Of a DNA stretch of 52,363 nucleotides, positions 17,551-27,850 are shown one piece after another. The stretch spans positions 1 to 52,363 of the forward strand of contig NZ_QNRY01000027.1 of NCBI RefSeq assembly GCF_003315515.1. The letters run 5' to 3'. The DNA is from Brenneria salicis ATCC 15712 = DSM 30166 (GTDB lineage: Bacteria; Pseudomonadota; Gammaproteobacteria; Enterobacterales; Enterobacteriaceae). The position numbers were made by a program, and so were the translations under genes. The notes beneath the pieces are model-generated. The model saw only the letters and a program-made list of their open reading frames with translations, did not search any database and was not told where the DNA came from. The stretch's first letter is position 1, and the number at the start of each line of letters is the position of its first letter.

Positions 17551-18639
17551 ATGAGCGAACATGGCGGCAATGTGCTGGAAATGGCGCTGAAAATCGGGGT
17601 GAACGCCGCTGATATCATCGATTTCAGCGCCAACATTAATCCGCTGGGTATGCCTGAGTCATTGAAAACGGCGCTCATCAGCCAACTCGAACGCGCCGAG
17701 CATTATCCTGATGTGGAGTACCGTGAACTCCATGCCGCCCTTGCTCAGGTTCATGGCTGCTCACCTGACCATATCATGGCCGGCAACGGGGCGACGGAAC
17801 TAATCTATGCGGTGAGTCATACGCTGCAACCTCGCCGGGCGCTGCTGTTGGCGCCGGGATTCGCGGAATATCGCCGGGCTTTACAGCGCATTGATTGCAT
17901 CATTGATGATTATGTTATGTCGGCGGAGGACGGTTTTCAGCCCGATGCCCGGCTGCTGGCCGCGCTGGATAAGGTTCACTATGATTGCCTGTTTATCGCC
18001 ACCCCGAATAATCCCACCGGGCTGATGCCCGATAGCTCGCTGTTGCAGGCCATTGTCGAACGCTGTCATCAGCGTCATACCGCGTTGATTGTTGATGAAG
18101 CCTTTATCGACTTCCTGCCCGATGCGCCGGGATTGATCCCACAGATCACCGCTTTTCCCCATCTGTATATCCTGCGCTCTCTGACCAAGTTTTTCGCCAT
18201 CCCCGGTCTGCGACTCGGTTATCTGGTCAGCGCCGATCGGCATGCCATCCAGATCATGAAACAATCACGAGAACCCTGGACCATTAACGCGTTTGCTGCA
18301 CTGGCCGGAGAAGTCCTGGCCAATGAAATCATTGCGAAAAATTCGGCGTATATCGCGGCGACGCACCGCTGGCTGGCACCGGCTCAACGGTGGCTTTATC
18401 GGGAACTGAGCGCCATGCCGGAACTAAAAGTATGGCAACCGTGCGCCAACTACATTTTTCTGCGTTGTCTGCGCCCGGAAATCCCGCTTCAGCCAGCGCT
18501 GTTGCAACATCGCTTGTTGATCCGCGCCTGCGCCAACTATCCCGGTTTGTCAGCCGGTTATTACCGCGTTGCCGTCAAAAGCGCCGCCGATAATCAGCGG
18601 CTTATCACTGCGCTGCATCAGGTATTCGGGCATGGCTGA
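17551..18639 (+). CDS. cobD: L-threonine-O-3-phosphate decarboxylase
   Basis: A 362-residue PLP enzyme of aminotransferase fold type I. It makes (R)-1-amino-2-propanol phosphate, the linker that CbiB joins to cobyric acid. Family features are HGGNVLEMA at the start, IDFSANINPLGMP, the TPNNPTGL motif, VDEAFIDF, and the PLP lysine in RSLTKFFAIPGLRLGYL near residue 213. The start is uncertain: ATG 17551 gives the family length (364 in Salmonella), while a TTG at 17518 would add 11 residues; neither has a strong ribosome site. It is outside the riboswitch-controlled operon, on the other strand, in an operon with pduX. Confidence 0.92.
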   Translation: MSEHGGNVLEMALKIGVNAADIIDFSANINPLGMPESLKTALISQLERAEHYPDVEYRELHAALAQVHGCSPDHIMAGNGATELIYAVSHTLQPRRALLLAPGFAEYRRALQRIDCIIDDYVMSAEDGFQPDARLLAALDKVHYDCLFIATPNNPTGLMPDSSLLQAIVERCHQRHTALIVDEAFIDFLPDAPGLIPQITAFPHLYILRSLTKFFAIPGLRLGYLVSADRHAIQIMKQSREPWTINAFAALAGEVLANEIIAKNSAYIAATHRWLAPAQRWLYRELSAMPELKVWQPCANYIFLRCLRPEIPLQPALLQHRLLIRACANYPGLSAGYYRVAVKSAADNQRLITALHQVFGHG

Positions 18640-19492
18640 CGCATGTTGCCCCGCCTCCTGCGGCGAGTTGATTCAGGGATGGATCCTCGGCGGCGAAAAA
18701 TTGATTTCCTGCCCGGTGGATTGGTTCAGCCATGTTTCAGTTACAGAAGGGCGCCCGGACGATACCGAGCGTCCGCGCATGCGGCGCATGCTGAATCACG
18801 TCATCGCCCACCTTGGCCTGCCTGTCGATATCGGGCGCGGCCTGCGCATTCAATTTGACTCCACCATTCCCGTCGCCAAAGGCATGGCCAGCAGCACGGC
18901 CGATATCGCCGCCACCGCACAAGCTACCGCGCGTCATCTCGGCGTCACGCTGGATGAAAGCAGGCTCGCTACGTTGTGTGTTCAGTTGGAACCCACTGAC
19001 AGCACGGTGTTTCGCCAGTTGACGCTGTTCGATCATCAAACCGCGGCGACGCAAATTGCCTGCGGCTGGCAGCCCGCGTTGGATATTCTGTTACTGGAAA
19101 GCCCGCACACGCTGGCGACAGCGGATTACCACCGGGTTGATCGTCGCGCGTCGTTACTGGGCAATGCCGATGCATTGAACAAGGCCTGGTGTCTGTTCTG
19201 TTCGGCGGTGGAGAAACAGGATCGTGCCCGACTCGGTGAAGCCTGCACGCTGAGCGCGATAGCCAGCCAACAAACGCTGACTAAACCCGCGTTCAGCGAT
19301 TTACTGGCGGTGGTCGAGGACAGTGGGATCTATGGTTTGAACGTCGCACACAGCGGCAGCGTGGCGGGCTTGCTACTCGACAGACATCAACACGATGTGG
19401 AAAAACTCATCTGGCGGCTGCAACAGCGTAACGTTTTCCGCCATTATCCCCATCACTATCTGCTGCCGCTGGTGGCTGGGGGCGTGCGGTGA
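18632..19492 (+). CDS. pduX: L-threonine kinase
   Basis: A 286-residue GHMP-family kinase that phosphorylates L-threonine to feed CobD. Strong matches to Salmonella PduX are CPASCGELIQGWILGGEKLISCPVDW (about residues 6-31), the ATP-binding STIPVAKGMASSTADIAATA segment (77-96), LEPTDSTVFRQLTLFDH near 130, and NVAHSGSVAGLLLDR near 245. The start at 18632 overlaps cobD by 8 bases. Together with cobD it supplies aminopropanol phosphate for the B12 linker. Confidence 0.92.
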   Translation: MADACCPASCGELIQGWILGGEKLISCPVDWFSHVSVTEGRPDDTERPRMRRMLNHVIAHLGLPVDIGRGLRIQFDSTIPVAKGMASSTADIAATAQATARHLGVTLDESRLATLCVQLEPTDSTVFRQLTLFDHQTAATQIACGWQPALDILLLESPHTLATADYHRVDRRASLLGNADALNKAWCLFCSAVEKQDRARLGEACTLSAIASQQTLTKPAFSDLLAVVEDSGIYGLNVAHSGSVAGLLLDRHQHDVEKLIWRLQQRNVFRHYPHHYLLPLVAGGVR

Positions 19493-19533
19493 CATGCGCT
19501 GCCGTTATGGTTCAGCAACCGCAGGGCGAAAAA

Positions 19534-19565
19534 AAACCTGATACCCACCGGTGGGTATCAGGTTT
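19534..19565 (-). terminator. Strong terminator of yjbEFGH, convergent with pduX
   Basis: A perfect 32-base palindrome, 16-base arms meeting at the centre (core ACCCACCGGTGGGT). On the minus strand it continues into at least eight T residues, so it is a strong Rho-independent terminator for the yjb operon. On the plus strand only three T residues follow, so it may act weakly for pduX. Confidence 0.85.
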
Positions 19566-19644
19566 CGCTCAGGTCGCTCTAATAACGTCCCTGCTTTCAC
19601 AGGGACAACGGGGAAGCGGAAGCCGCGTTCCCCTTTCAATGAGA

Positions 19645-21774
19645 TCAATGATCCGTCACGCCGTACAACGAGGTGCGACGTTGCAGCATCTGCCCGCCAT
19701 CACGCGTCAACGGCACCCAACCCACGGAACCGCGCTTCACGGTTGGTTCGGTAAACAGTAAGTCAAACGGCACCGAGATATAGAAGCCTTTGGTAAAGCT
19801 GCCTTCCCCGTATTCGCTTGAACTGACATCCGTTTTAGTCGCAAACGCACCGGCGATAATGCCGCTGTCAAAGCGGCGGGACAGATCCAGCGTAACCCCT
19901 TTATCCCCGGCCAGATAACGTCCGACGCTCACCTTCGCCAGCGCCCCTTCCACAAACGGCAACTCCCAGTATGCCGTCAGGTGGCCTGTCACGACATCGT
20001 AGTCAGCCGTTTTCATGATGTCGTTCCAGTCACGTTGTTTCACGTAATTGACATCCAATCCCAATGCCCAGCTTTGACCAAACGGTCGATACAGGACTTC
20101 GGAACCAACACCGGCGTACATCATTTCCAGATAACCGCCGTAGACCTGGGTGTACCAATCACGGGACGGGTTATCCATACGTGTTAATTGCAGGTTGGTC
20201 AGCAGTAAATCAGAAGAGGTGACATATTCCCTTACCCAGGTTCTGACGCGCGGCAACGCGGCGCCGTCGGCAGGCGGCGTTTTATAATTGAACTTATCGT
20301 AGTTATCGAACAGATTCAGCGAGGCGGTCGCGCCGATTGACCAGTGATCCGTCAGACGATAATCCACATTCCCTTTCAAGGCCACCTGATACATATAGAA
20401 GGATTCAGAACCGCCAATGGATTGGGTCAACGCCGGATCCAATGAATAGGAGAAACGCTTCGGTTCAGTACGCAATACTTGCTGACCTCGCGCCTCAGAC
20501 AGCGGCTCCGCGCGATGCGTTTCCGGTTCAGGCTGGCCCAACGGCGTCGCTGACTGCTGCACCTGATGGAACGCTTTGGCATCCACCTGGGTGCTGGCTA
20601 TCAGCAGGCGTTGGTTGCGCTGCACGATGTGGTATTCACTGACGCCTTCCGGCACATGGTTTGCCAGCACCGTGGCCGCCCGCATTGAAGCTTCGTCGTT
20701 ATCGCGATATTTATCCTGCTGCGCCACAATCGTCACCTGACGCTGATCGGCATAAATATCCGCTTCACGATACCCGGCCTTGTCGTCCAGTTCTTTTGCC
20801 ACCTGTTGCCAGTTGGTGCCTTTGCCGTCACGCACCGGCGCATACACCGGCGGCGCATCGTCAACACGGGAAGGCTTCAGGCTGTCAAAGTTGGTGCGCA
20901 GGGTGAAGCCCCACATCAGGGTATTGCCGCGTTGCCAGGAAAGGGTGGTGTCCAGCACGTTGCCTACGCGATACACCATCCCCACGTTAAGGGGAGAATC
21001 CTGAGTAATCTTCTCTCTACGACCACGATCGGCGGCTTCATTGCTGTAGTCGTTCGCATCATATTCCAATTTCAAACGCAGTGGATCCCACGGCGTTTGG
21101 TATTCGATCCCGGCGAACAACGCCGCCGGCCCGTGGAAGAAATTCTTCACTTCAAACTTGCCGGTATCCGTACTATCGGTACGCGTGCAGAAGCCGTCAG
21201 ACAGCGAACAAGCCGGGTTTCTGATATTGCCGCTTTCCGCCATATTTCCCCAGCCCATGCCGAGGGTGAAGTCAAACGGCCCCATGCGCTTGCTGGCCAC
21301 CAGATATTCACTATCAAATAGCCCCGTCCCGGCGATATCACGGAGTCCGACCGACACATCGGGTAGCCAGTAGCTTTCCTGCCACAACCGTGCTTTGAGA
21401 TTGAAGGCTTTGTCTTTATAGGTTTGATCGCCACTGAAACCGGGGTCGTCGCTATAGAGACGAGTACGAATATCCGTGTAGCGCACCGTGGTTTCCAGCC
21501 AGTCGAACAACTGGAGCGATACCGAATAACGGCGATATTCATCGTTATCACGGTAGCTCAGGCTGAACTCCCCGGTTTCCGCCATACGTGCTGTCGGCAT
21601 TTGTAATAAACCGGTGCCGCCAAAATCGGACTGAGAGACGCCAGCCGGTCGATAACGAGTATTCAGATTGGTTTCGCTACTGTCTGGCGCGTCAGCGGCT
21701 AGCGCCTGCGCACTTAAAATGCCGCCAATTGCCAACGACAGACAGCCAAGTTTAAAGTTTCTGTTTTTTGTCAT
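19645..21774 (-). CDS. yjbH: YjbH-type outer-membrane exopolysaccharide protein
   Basis: A 709-residue beta-barrel protein of the YjbH/GfcD family, thought to help export an exopolysaccharide. The N-terminus is a type I signal peptide (positive start, hydrophobic stretch, SAQALA cleavage site near residue 26). The GGTGLLQMPTARMAETGEFSLSY segment and repeated aromatic, alternating strands are typical. Length is near E. coli YjbH (698). The start overlaps the yjbG stop by one base. It is the last gene before the strong terminator. Substrate is unknown even in E. coli. Confidence 0.9.
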   Translation of the reverse strand: MTKNRNFKLGCLSLAIGGILSAQALAADAPDSSETNLNTRYRPAGVSQSDFGGTGLLQMPTARMAETGEFSLSYRDNDEYRRYSVSLQLFDWLETTVRYTDIRTRLYSDDPGFSGDQTYKDKAFNLKARLWQESYWLPDVSVGLRDIAGTGLFDSEYLVASKRMGPFDFTLGMGWGNMAESGNIRNPACSLSDGFCTRTDSTDTGKFEVKNFFHGPAALFAGIEYQTPWDPLRLKLEYDANDYSNEAADRGRREKITQDSPLNVGMVYRVGNVLDTTLSWQRGNTLMWGFTLRTNFDSLKPSRVDDAPPVYAPVRDGKGTNWQQVAKELDDKAGYREADIYADQRQVTIVAQQDKYRDNDEASMRAATVLANHVPEGVSEYHIVQRNQRLLIASTQVDAKAFHQVQQSATPLGQPEPETHRAEPLSEARGQQVLRTEPKRFSYSLDPALTQSIGGSESFYMYQVALKGNVDYRLTDHWSIGATASLNLFDNYDKFNYKTPPADGAALPRVRTWVREYVTSSDLLLTNLQLTRMDNPSRDWYTQVYGGYLEMMYAGVGSEVLYRPFGQSWALGLDVNYVKQRDWNDIMKTADYDVVTGHLTAYWELPFVEGALAKVSVGRYLAGDKGVTLDLSRRFDSGIIAGAFATKTDVSSSEYGEGSFTKGFYISVPFDLLFTEPTVKRGSVGWVPLTRDGGQMLQRRTSLYGVTDH

Positions 21775-22553
21775 TAGAATGGGATCCGGTTAGCAAGATA
21801 GTCAGCAAGCTGATCATTCAGCGCGGCCATATCACTGGGCAACGTTGACGGATCAAAACCAATAAACAGCGTTTCTCCCGCGGCAGGCTCAATATGTTTA
21901 CGGTTCCAGAGCGCCAACGGCACTTTCCGCCATGTACCGTTACCGCCAATCAGATAGCCAACGCTCTTATCCGCCCCCGCCAGCAGTCGTCTACCCGCGA
22001 TATAACGCTCGATTGACCATCCAGACTGAAGCGCGACGCGTCCTGAGGTTTCCAGTTCACCAACATCGGCTGAGGTATTCACCAACCCTATCAGCGAAAT
22101 ATCGGCGGTATGCTGGGGAACATACAGCGCATACTCTCCCACCAGCGGACGATTATTCTTCAGGTAAACCCGCACGCGATCGGGATCAAGATCGGTGTGA
22201 ATTCGGCCAGCGACGTTGATCGGCTCCAGCGTTTTACGCAGCAGCCACGCCGATATCGCCAGATCGCCGTCACCAGAATTACGCCAACGCGTTTCCAGTT
22301 CCGCCAGTTTTGTTCTTAATGTATCGCCCTGCTCATAAATTTTTTGCGTGGTGGCGAAATCGGAAATCAATGCCGCTTGCCAGTTTGCGTTTTGCGGAAA
22401 AACCACTTGCTCATAAAATTTTTCGAGACGCGTACCATCATCCAGCTTTACTACCGCAATGGTCTGCTGCGGTTCCTTAACCGTTAACTGAGCGGCCGCG
22501 GCCGCCCCGGAAACCAGCAGCAACAAGGTAGCCATACGAGTGAGTGCCAACAT
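21774..22553 (-). CDS. yjbG: YjbG/GfcC-family periplasmic polysaccharide protein
   Basis: A 259-residue exported protein of the GfcC family. Residues 1-20 form a signal peptide (MLALTRMATLLLLVSGAAAA). The rest is soluble, with the family's RVRVYLKNNRPLVGEYALYVP segment near 125-145 and the C-terminal GETLFIGFDPSTLPSD. It lies between yjbF (9-base gap) and yjbH (1-base overlap). GfcC homologues have a ubiquitin-like pair of domains and belong to group 4 capsule or Yjb polysaccharide systems; the exact role is not known. Confidence 0.88.
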   Translation of the reverse strand: MLALTRMATLLLLVSGAAAAAQLTVKEPQQTIAVVKLDDGTRLEKFYEQVVFPQNANWQAALISDFATTQKIYEQGDTLRTKLAELETRWRNSGDGDLAISAWLLRKTLEPINVAGRIHTDLDPDRVRVYLKNNRPLVGEYALYVPQHTADISLIGLVNTSADVGELETSGRVALQSGWSIERYIAGRRLLAGADKSVGYLIGGNGTWRKVPLALWNRKHIEPAAGETLFIGFDPSTLPSDMAALNDQLADYLANRIPF

Positions 22554-22562
22554 GTAAGCCCC

Positions 22563-23240
22563 TTATTGTACGTAGGGTTTTAATACGGTGAACTTTACCA
22601 GCGCCATATCCGGCCCCATATACTGATAGCTCTGCACAATCTGTCCATTAGACGGTTCAATCCAGTAGCTATTGGTGTAGCTTGCATTCAATGCCGGTAC
22701 GGTAACCTGTTCATCAAAACGCGCCAATTCACGTGATTTATCCAGAATCGTTAACGTTTCCTTACCACGGGAACGAAATATCGACGTTACCTCATAGCCG
22801 CCCCGGAATACCTGCGCCCACTCAAAACGACTTTGCCACGTCATCGGCGTGGTTGATTTCAGCAATCCCAATGCCAGTGGATCCCGGTCAAGATTACTGA
22901 CATTGGTAATGTCTTCACCAAATCCCTGGGTTTTAACCAACCGACCATGCTGCGTCACGATCATATTTTTATCCGCAGCGATCCATTTCAGTTGTTCCTG
23001 TTCGGCAAACGCCAGCACCACAAACGCCTGCGGCGCATCGCCAACTTTCACATAAGCGGAAGCATAAGGCGTATTTTCAACCTGCCTGGCGGTAACATAA
23101 GTATCATCCTGTCCAAGAAAGGCCAGCTCAGCGGTTTTGCTAAAGGCATCCATTTTTTGGGAACAACCGGCCAGGATAATTGAGGCGAGAGGTATGGCAA
23201 TCAGCACATTCATTTTTGCCATGCTTTTTATTTTGGTCAT
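22563..23240 (-). CDS. yjbF: YjbF/GfcB-family lipoprotein
   Basis: A 225-residue lipoprotein. The signal peptide ends in the lipobox LAGC (IILAGCSQK), predicting lipidation and an outer-membrane or periplasmic location. The body has the YjbF family features WIAADKNMIVTQHGRLVKTQG and YWIEPSNGQIVQSYQYMGPD. I chose the ATG at 23240 (MTKIKS); the longer frame would hide the signal peptide. Two internal ATGs (MAKMN) are also possible starts. It is the second gene of yjbEFGH. Confidence 0.88.
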   Translation of the reverse strand: MTKIKSMAKMNVLIAIPLASIILAGCSQKMDAFSKTAELAFLGQDDTYVTARQVENTPYASAYVKVGDAPQAFVVLAFAEQEQLKWIAADKNMIVTQHGRLVKTQGFGEDITNVSNLDRDPLALGLLKSTTPMTWQSRFEWAQVFRGGYEVTSIFRSRGKETLTILDKSRELARFDEQVTVPALNASYTNSYWIEPSNGQIVQSYQYMGPDMALVKFTVLKPYVQ

Positions 23241-23315
23241 TGAATGAAATTCCCGCTGAACAGCTTGACCCGGAAAAAGAAAGGCCACCGAAGTGGCCTT
23301 GTAATAGAAACGATA

Positions 23316-23597
23316 TTAACCAGCAGTGCTGGTCGTCGTGCTCGTACCAGTGCTGCCATTGTCATCGTCATTGGCAACGGCAACAGCGATACCCGCAGCC
23401 ACAGCCGCAGCGACACCCACAGTAATCAGACCAGTGGTGCCCGCAGCAGAGCTTGAGCCAGCGGCGCCGGCAGCGCCAGCGGTGGTGGTAACTGTCGTGG
23501 CGGAACCAGCAGCGGTTTCACTGGAAACACCATCAACAGCAAACGCATTTGACGACATGGCTAATACCGCAGCCAGTGTAATTAACGTTTTCTTCAT
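23316..23597 (-). CDS. yjbE: YjbE/GfcA-family small exported protein
   Basis: A 93-residue protein with a clear signal peptide (MKKTLITLAAVLAMSSNAFA) and a low-complexity mature part of alanine, glycine, serine and threonine. It ends in an acidic NDDDNGS and a Thr/Ser-rich tail, as in E. coli YjbE (80 residues). ATG 23597 is preceded by AAGGAAAT. First gene of the yjb operon and expected to be Rcs-regulated. Function unknown. Confidence 0.85.
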   Translation of the reverse strand: MKKTLITLAAVLAMSSNAFAVDGVSSETAAGSATTVTTTAGAAGAAGSSSAAGTTGLITVGVAAAVAAGIAVAVANDDDNGSTGTSTTTSTAG

Positions 23598-24122
23598 AAG
23601 ATTTCCTTTTTTGAACATGAAGTACTTCAGCAGGGTGGAGTATCGCCGATTCGACCATACCCCGTCCTTCATTTCGGTCAGACCAGGAACAGGAAAGCCT
23701 CTTTTCTACCCTTAGCCGGACCGAGACTGGGGTCCACCCAGTCGTGCATGGCAGTAAAAACCACCTCAAACCAAGAACTGAGACATATGCCCCAGAACAA
23801 TTTGCGCAACACAGTTAAAAATAGCAAGATTCTGACACAATAGACAATGAAGATATCAGTACAAAAAGAAGCTTACTTAATTAGATTTACGAAAAGGAAA
23901 GAAAAAAAACGATAAAAATCCGAGCGATAACAACATAAAGCGCATACTCGGAACAATACCAGATATTTCCTAATCTGCTGTTTCAGGCTATTAATAAATT
24001 TGTTATTTATTTCATACGGGCCAGATTAGCTATTCCTGTCGTCATTTCCCGTCATTTTTCGCCCCTTCCGCCCTTTTCGTACCTGCACGGGAACGAATGA
24101 GGTGGAAGGAGAGCGGGCTAGA
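23598..24122. other. Long gnd-yjbE intergenic leader and promoter region
   Basis: 525 bases without a gene. It holds an RcsAB-box match (23959-23972) and a hairpin 23725-23731 with 23737-23743 (GACTGGG/CCCAGTC, 5-base loop) that would sit in the yjbE leader RNA. The middle (23800-24010) is AT-rich, as expected for a promoter, but I could not settle a -10/-35 pair. No clear terminator follows gnd. Confidence 0.5.
23959..23972 (-). promoter_or_regulatory. RcsAB box upstream of yjbEFGH
   Basis: The minus-strand sequence TAGGAAATATCTGG matches the RcsAB consensus TRVGAAWAWTSYGR, as I remember it, at 13 of 14 positions. It lies 362 bases upstream of yjbE. yjbEFGH is known to be under Rcs phosphorelay control in E. 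coli. Confidence 0.6.
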
Positions 24123-25529
24123 TTATTCCAACCACTCGGAGTGGAATACGCCTTCTTTATCAGTGCGTTTGTAAGTGTGCGCACCGAAGTAGTCACGCTG
24201 GGCCTGAATCAGGTTAGCGGGCAATACCGCGGAGCGGTAGCTATCGTAATACGCAATGGCCGCGGAGAATGTCGGCGTCGGAATGCCTTGCTGAACCGCA
24301 TAAGACACCACATCGCGCAATGCCTGCTGATAGTCATCAGCCACCTGCTTGAAGTAAGGCGCCAACAGCAAATTGGCGATATCGGCCTTCTGCTCATAGG
24401 CATCGGTAATTTTTTGCAGGAATTGCGCGCGAATGATGCAGCCGGCACGGAAAATCCTGGCAATCTCACCGTAGTTGAGGCCCCAGCCGTTCTCTTCAGA
24501 TGCCGCTTTCAACTGCGAGAATCCCTGCGCATAAGAGACAATCTTGCCCAGATACAACGCGCGACGCACTTTCTCAATGAACTCAGATTTATCGCCGCTG
24601 AACGACTGCGCGGTTGGGCCGGTCAGCACGTTCGACGCCGCGACACGTTGATCTTTCAGAGAAGACAGATAGCGGGCAAAAACAGATTCGGTGATCAATG
24701 ACAGCGGTTCGCCCAGATCCAGTGAACTTTGGCTGGTCCACTTGCCCGTACCTTTATTGGCCGCTTCATCCAGGATCACGTCAACCAGATATTTTCCTTC
24801 TTCGTCTTTTTTGGTGAAGATATCCGCGGTGATTTCGATCAAATAGCTGCTCAGTTCACCTTTATTCCATTCGGAGAAGGTTGCGGCCAGTTCGTCATTC
24901 CCCAGATTCAGCGCTTGCTTCAACAACGCATAAGCTTCGGCAATCAGCTGCATATCGCCGTATTCAATGCCGTTATGCACCATTTTCACATAGTGACCGG
25001 CGCCATCCGCGCCAATGTAAGCGACACAGGCTTCGCCCTCGGCGCGGGCAGCGATTTTTTCCAGGATCGGCGCAACCAGTTCATAAGCTTCTTTCTGACC
25101 GCCTGGCATGATGGAAGGCCCCTTCAGCGCGCCCTCCTCACCGCCGGAAACGCCCGTACCGATAAAGTTAAAGCCTTCGGCAGACAATTCACGGTTACGA
25201 CGAATGGTATCTTTATAGAAGGTGTTGCCGCCATCGATAAGAATATCGCCCTTATCCAGATACGGTTTCAGGGATTCAATGGTTTTATCGGTCGCTGCTC
25301 CGGCTTTAACCATCAACAGAATGCGGCGCGGTTTTTCCAGGGATTCAACGAACTCTTCAACCGTGTAACACGGCACCAGTTTTTTGCCTGGATTTTCTGC
25401 AATCACTTCGTCAGTTTTATCTGAAGAGCGGTTAAAAATGGAAACGGTATAGCCACGGCTTTCGATGTTCAACGCCAGATTGCGCCCCATCACCGCCATA
25501 CCCACAACGCCAATTTGCTGTTTGGACAT
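24123..25529 (-). CDS. gnd: 6-phosphogluconate dehydrogenase, decarboxylating
   Basis: A 468-residue NADP enzyme of the pentose phosphate pathway that gives ribulose 5-phosphate. It has the [18 protein letters not shown] dinucleotide motif at residues 9-26, NRSSDKTDE, the [21 protein letters not shown] substrate site near 128, the catalytic lysine and asparagine in [14 protein letters not shown] near 183, and the C-terminal [12 protein letters not shown] 25529 gives the usual length. gnd flanks polysaccharide loci in enterobacteria and is a classic hitchhiker in their exchange; here it closes the locus downstream of galF. Confidence 0.97.
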   Translation of the reverse strand: MSKQQIGVVGMAVMGRNLALNIESRGYTVSIFNRSSDKTDEVIAENPGKKLVPCYTVEEFVESLEKPRRILLMVKAGAATDKTIESLKPYLDKGDILIDGGNTFYKDTIRRNRELSAEGFNFIGTGVSGGEEGALKGPSIMPGGQKEAYELVAPILEKIAARAEGEACVAYIGADGAGHYVKMVHNGIEYGDMQLIAEAYALLKQALNLGNDELAATFSEWNKGELSSYLIEITADIFTKKDEEGKYLVDVILDEAANKGTGKWTSQSSLDLGEPLSLITESVFARYLSSLKDQRVAASNVLTGPTAQSFSGDKSEFIEKVRRALYLGKIVSYAQGFSQLKAASEENGWGLNYGEIARIFRAGCIIRAQFLQKITDAYEQKADIANLLLAPYFKQVADDYQQALRDVVSYAVQQGIPTPTFSAAIAYYDSYRSAVLPANLIQAQRDYFGAHTYKRTDKEGVFHSEWLE

Positions 25530-25662
25530 TAAAGCAACTCCAGTCTGAAGGATAACCTGCCCGTGGCCGTTGCAAACCCAAGTAAGTTGCAAACCCGCAG
25601 GCAATTAAAAACAGGCCCACATGGTAACTCAGCTTACGGCAGGTGAATAGTGCCTCACAAGG

Positions 25663-25692
25663 CTACGTTATGCCTGCTCAGGCATAACGTAG
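25663..25692. repeat. Perfect hairpin between galF and gnd
   Basis: CTACGTTATGCCT (25663-25675) pairs perfectly with 25680-25692 around a GCTC loop: 13 bp, 11 bases after the galF stop codon. No U-run follows on the minus strand, so it may stabilise the galF mRNA end or be a weak, Rho-assisted stop, with gnd having its own promoter. Confidence 0.6.
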
Positions 25693-25703
25693 ATAATTAC
25701 TCA

Positions 25704-26606
25704 TCAACCCTGCTTTTTCAGCAGCGCCTTAATGCTTTCCCTGAAGTCCGCCCCCAACTCAGGATTACGCAATCCATAAGAAACGAACGCCTGCGCATAA
25801 CCCAACTTGCGGCCACAGTTAAAGTTTTTACCCGCCATTTGCACGGCATCAACCCGCTGAGTTGAAATCAAATCAGCAATGGCATCAGTAAGCTGGATTC
25901 GTCCCCAGGCGCCGGGCACCGCTTTAGCCAGCAGCGGCCAGGCATCCGCCGTCAACACATAGCGGCCAACCGCGGAAAGATCCGAGCCGGTGGCCGAAGG
26001 CGCTTCAGGTTTTTCAATCATCGAGGTAATCGCAGACGCATCCCCTGCTTTGGTCAACTTGTCCGCGGTTTCAATCACCGAATATTCCGGCAACACTTCA
26101 TAGGGTCGGTGCTTAACCAGAACCTGACTGCGCCCGGTTTCCTCAAAACGGGAAATCAGCAACGCCAGATTCTCTTTCGACTGATCGGCAGTGTATTCAT
26201 CCAACACCACATCAGGCAGCACCACAACGAACGGCGAATCGCCGATAATGGGTCTGGCGCAGGACACCGCATGCCCTAATCCCAGCGTTTCTCCCTGACG
26301 GACATTCATGATAGTCACGCCTTTCGGACAGATGGATTGCACCTCGGCCAGCAACTGACGCTTGGCGCGCTCTTCCAACAGAGATTCAAGTTCAAACGAG
26401 GTGTCAAAATGGTTTTCGATAGCATTTTTGGACGCATGCGTCACCAGCACAATCTCGGTAATACCGGCGTTAACGCACTCGTTGACGATTTTTTCAATCA
26501 CCGGGCGATCGACTATTGGCAACATCTCTTTAGGAATCGCTTTGGTCACCGGTAACAAATTCATCCCCAAACCCGCGACAGGGATAACTGCTTTCAATGC
26601 TGTCAT
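25704..26606 (-). CDS. galF: GalF-type UTP-glucose-1-phosphate uridylyltransferase (paralogue/regulator)
   Basis: A 300-residue nucleotidyltransferase of the GalU/GalF family. The nucleotide-binding signature reads [19 protein letters not shown] rather than the GLGTRMLPATK form of GalU; loss of the Thr-Arg pair is the mark of GalF, which in E. coli has little own activity and modulates GalU. The rest is conserved ([48 protein letters not shown]). It lies between ugd and gnd. An active GalU in the cell would still be needed for UDP-glucose. Confidence 0.88.
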   Translation of the reverse strand: MTALKAVIPVAGLGMNLLPVTKAIPKEMLPIVDRPVIEKIVNECVNAGITEIVLVTHASKNAIENHFDTSFELESLLEERAKRQLLAEVQSICPKGVTIMNVRQGETLGLGHAVSCARPIIGDSPFVVVLPDVVLDEYTADQSKENLALLISRFEETGRSQVLVKHRPYEVLPEYSVIETADKLTKAGDASAITSMIEKPEAPSATGSDLSAVGRYVLTADAWPLLAKAVPGAWGRIQLTDAIADLISTQRVDAVQMAGKNFNCGRKLGYAQAFVSYGLRNPELGADFRESIKALLKKQG

Positions 26607-26683
26607 GAATTGACTCTCTTTAATCTGATTGTTTCACCTGGCAGCGTAATCCCTCTACGCCACGCATGACTTTAAGATTACAC

Positions 26684-27850
26684 CTAATCTGAACCAAAGA
26701 GATCTCGCGTATAGACTTTTTCTGAGACGTCGGAGAGTTCTGGTGCAGTTCGGTTGGAGATAATCACATCGGAGAGTTGCTTGAACTCAGCCAGGTCACG
26801 AATCACTCGCGAACGAAAAAAAGAATCCTCTTTAAGTTCAGGTTCGTAAACCACAACCTCAATACCTTTTGCCTTGATCCGTTTCATCACGCCCTGAATT
26901 GCAGAGGCACGAAAATTATCTGAACCTGATTTCATAACCAAACGATACACACCAACAATCTTAGGATTCTGACTAATAACGGAGTCAGCAATAAAATCTT
27001 TCCGAGTTCGATTCGCCTCAACAATAGCATTAATTAAATTGTTGGGGACACGCTCGTAATTAGCCAGTAACTGCTTGGTATCTTTGGGTAAACAGTAACC
27101 ACCATAACCGAATGACGGATTATTATAATGATTGCCGATACGCGGATCTAAACCCACGCCTTCAATAATTTGTTTACTATCCAGACCATTAGTTTGCGCG
27201 TAGGTATCGAGTTCATTGAAATAGGCAACCCGCATTGCCAAATAGGTGTTGGTAAAAAGTTTAATTGCTTCGGCTTCTGTAGAGTCGGTATAAAGTACGG
27301 GTACATCTTTTTTTACAGCACCTTGCAGCAATAAGCCCGCAAACACTTCAGCACGTTTGGATCGCTCGCCGATGACAATACGAGAAGGATATAAATTGTC
27401 ATACAGCGCTTTGCCTTCTCGCAGAAATTCAGGAGAAAAAATAATATTTTCTGAATTGAATTTCTGACGAAGCTGGTTGGTATATCCCACAGGAATGGTT
27501 GACTTAATGACAATAACAGCCTGAGAATTTATCGACAAAACATCCCGAATCACAGACACAACAGATTTCGTGTTAAAGTAATTTGTTTTTGGATCAAAAT
27601 CTGTAGGGGTGGCGACGATGACGAATTCGGCATCTTGATAAGCTAAATATTTATCTGTGGTGGCCTGGAAAGTAAGATTTTTTGTTATTAAAAATTCATC
27701 GACTTCTTTATCAATGATAGGCGATTTTTTATGGTTTAATAAATTTACTTTATATTCAAGGATATCTAACGCAATAACTGAATTATGCTGGGCTAACAAC
27801 ATTGCATTAGACAAACCGACATAACCCGTACCAGCTATCGCTATTTTCAT
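26684..27850 (-). CDS. ugd: UDP-glucose 6-dehydrogenase
   Basis: A 388-residue NAD enzyme that oxidises UDP-glucose to UDP-glucuronate for the polysaccharide. The Rossmann motif [16 protein letters not shown] is at the N-terminus, with VATPTDF near residue 80, [14 protein letters not shown] near 135, and the catalytic cysteine in [16 protein letters not shown] near 250. Length is that of the short bacterial form. It follows wzy after a 195-base gap that may hold a promoter or terminator, and precedes galF. Confidence 0.95.
   Translation of the reverse strand: MKIAIAGTGYVGLSNAMLLAQHNSVIALDILEYKVNLLNHKKSPIIDKEVDEFLITKNLTFQATTDKYLAYQDAEFVIVATPTDFDPKTNYFNTKSVVSVIRDVLSINSQAVIVIKSTIPVGYTNQLRQKFNSENIIFSPEFLREGKALYDNLYPSRIVIGERSKRAEVFAGLLLQGAVKKDVPVLYTDSTEAEAIKLFTNTYLAMRVAYFNELDTYAQTNGLDSKQIIEGVGLDPRIGNHYNNPSFGYGGYCLPKDTKQLLANYERVPNNLINAIVEANRTRKDFIADSVISQNPKIVGVYRLVMKSGSDNFRASAIQGVMKRIKAKGIEVVVYEPELKEDSFFRSRVIRDLAEFKQLSDVIISNRTAPELSDVSEKVYTRDLFGSD

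Noticed and set aside
23326..23715. 129-residue plus-strand frame opposite yjbE
   Set aside because: It is the complement of the low-complexity Ala/Gly/Thr codons of yjbE.
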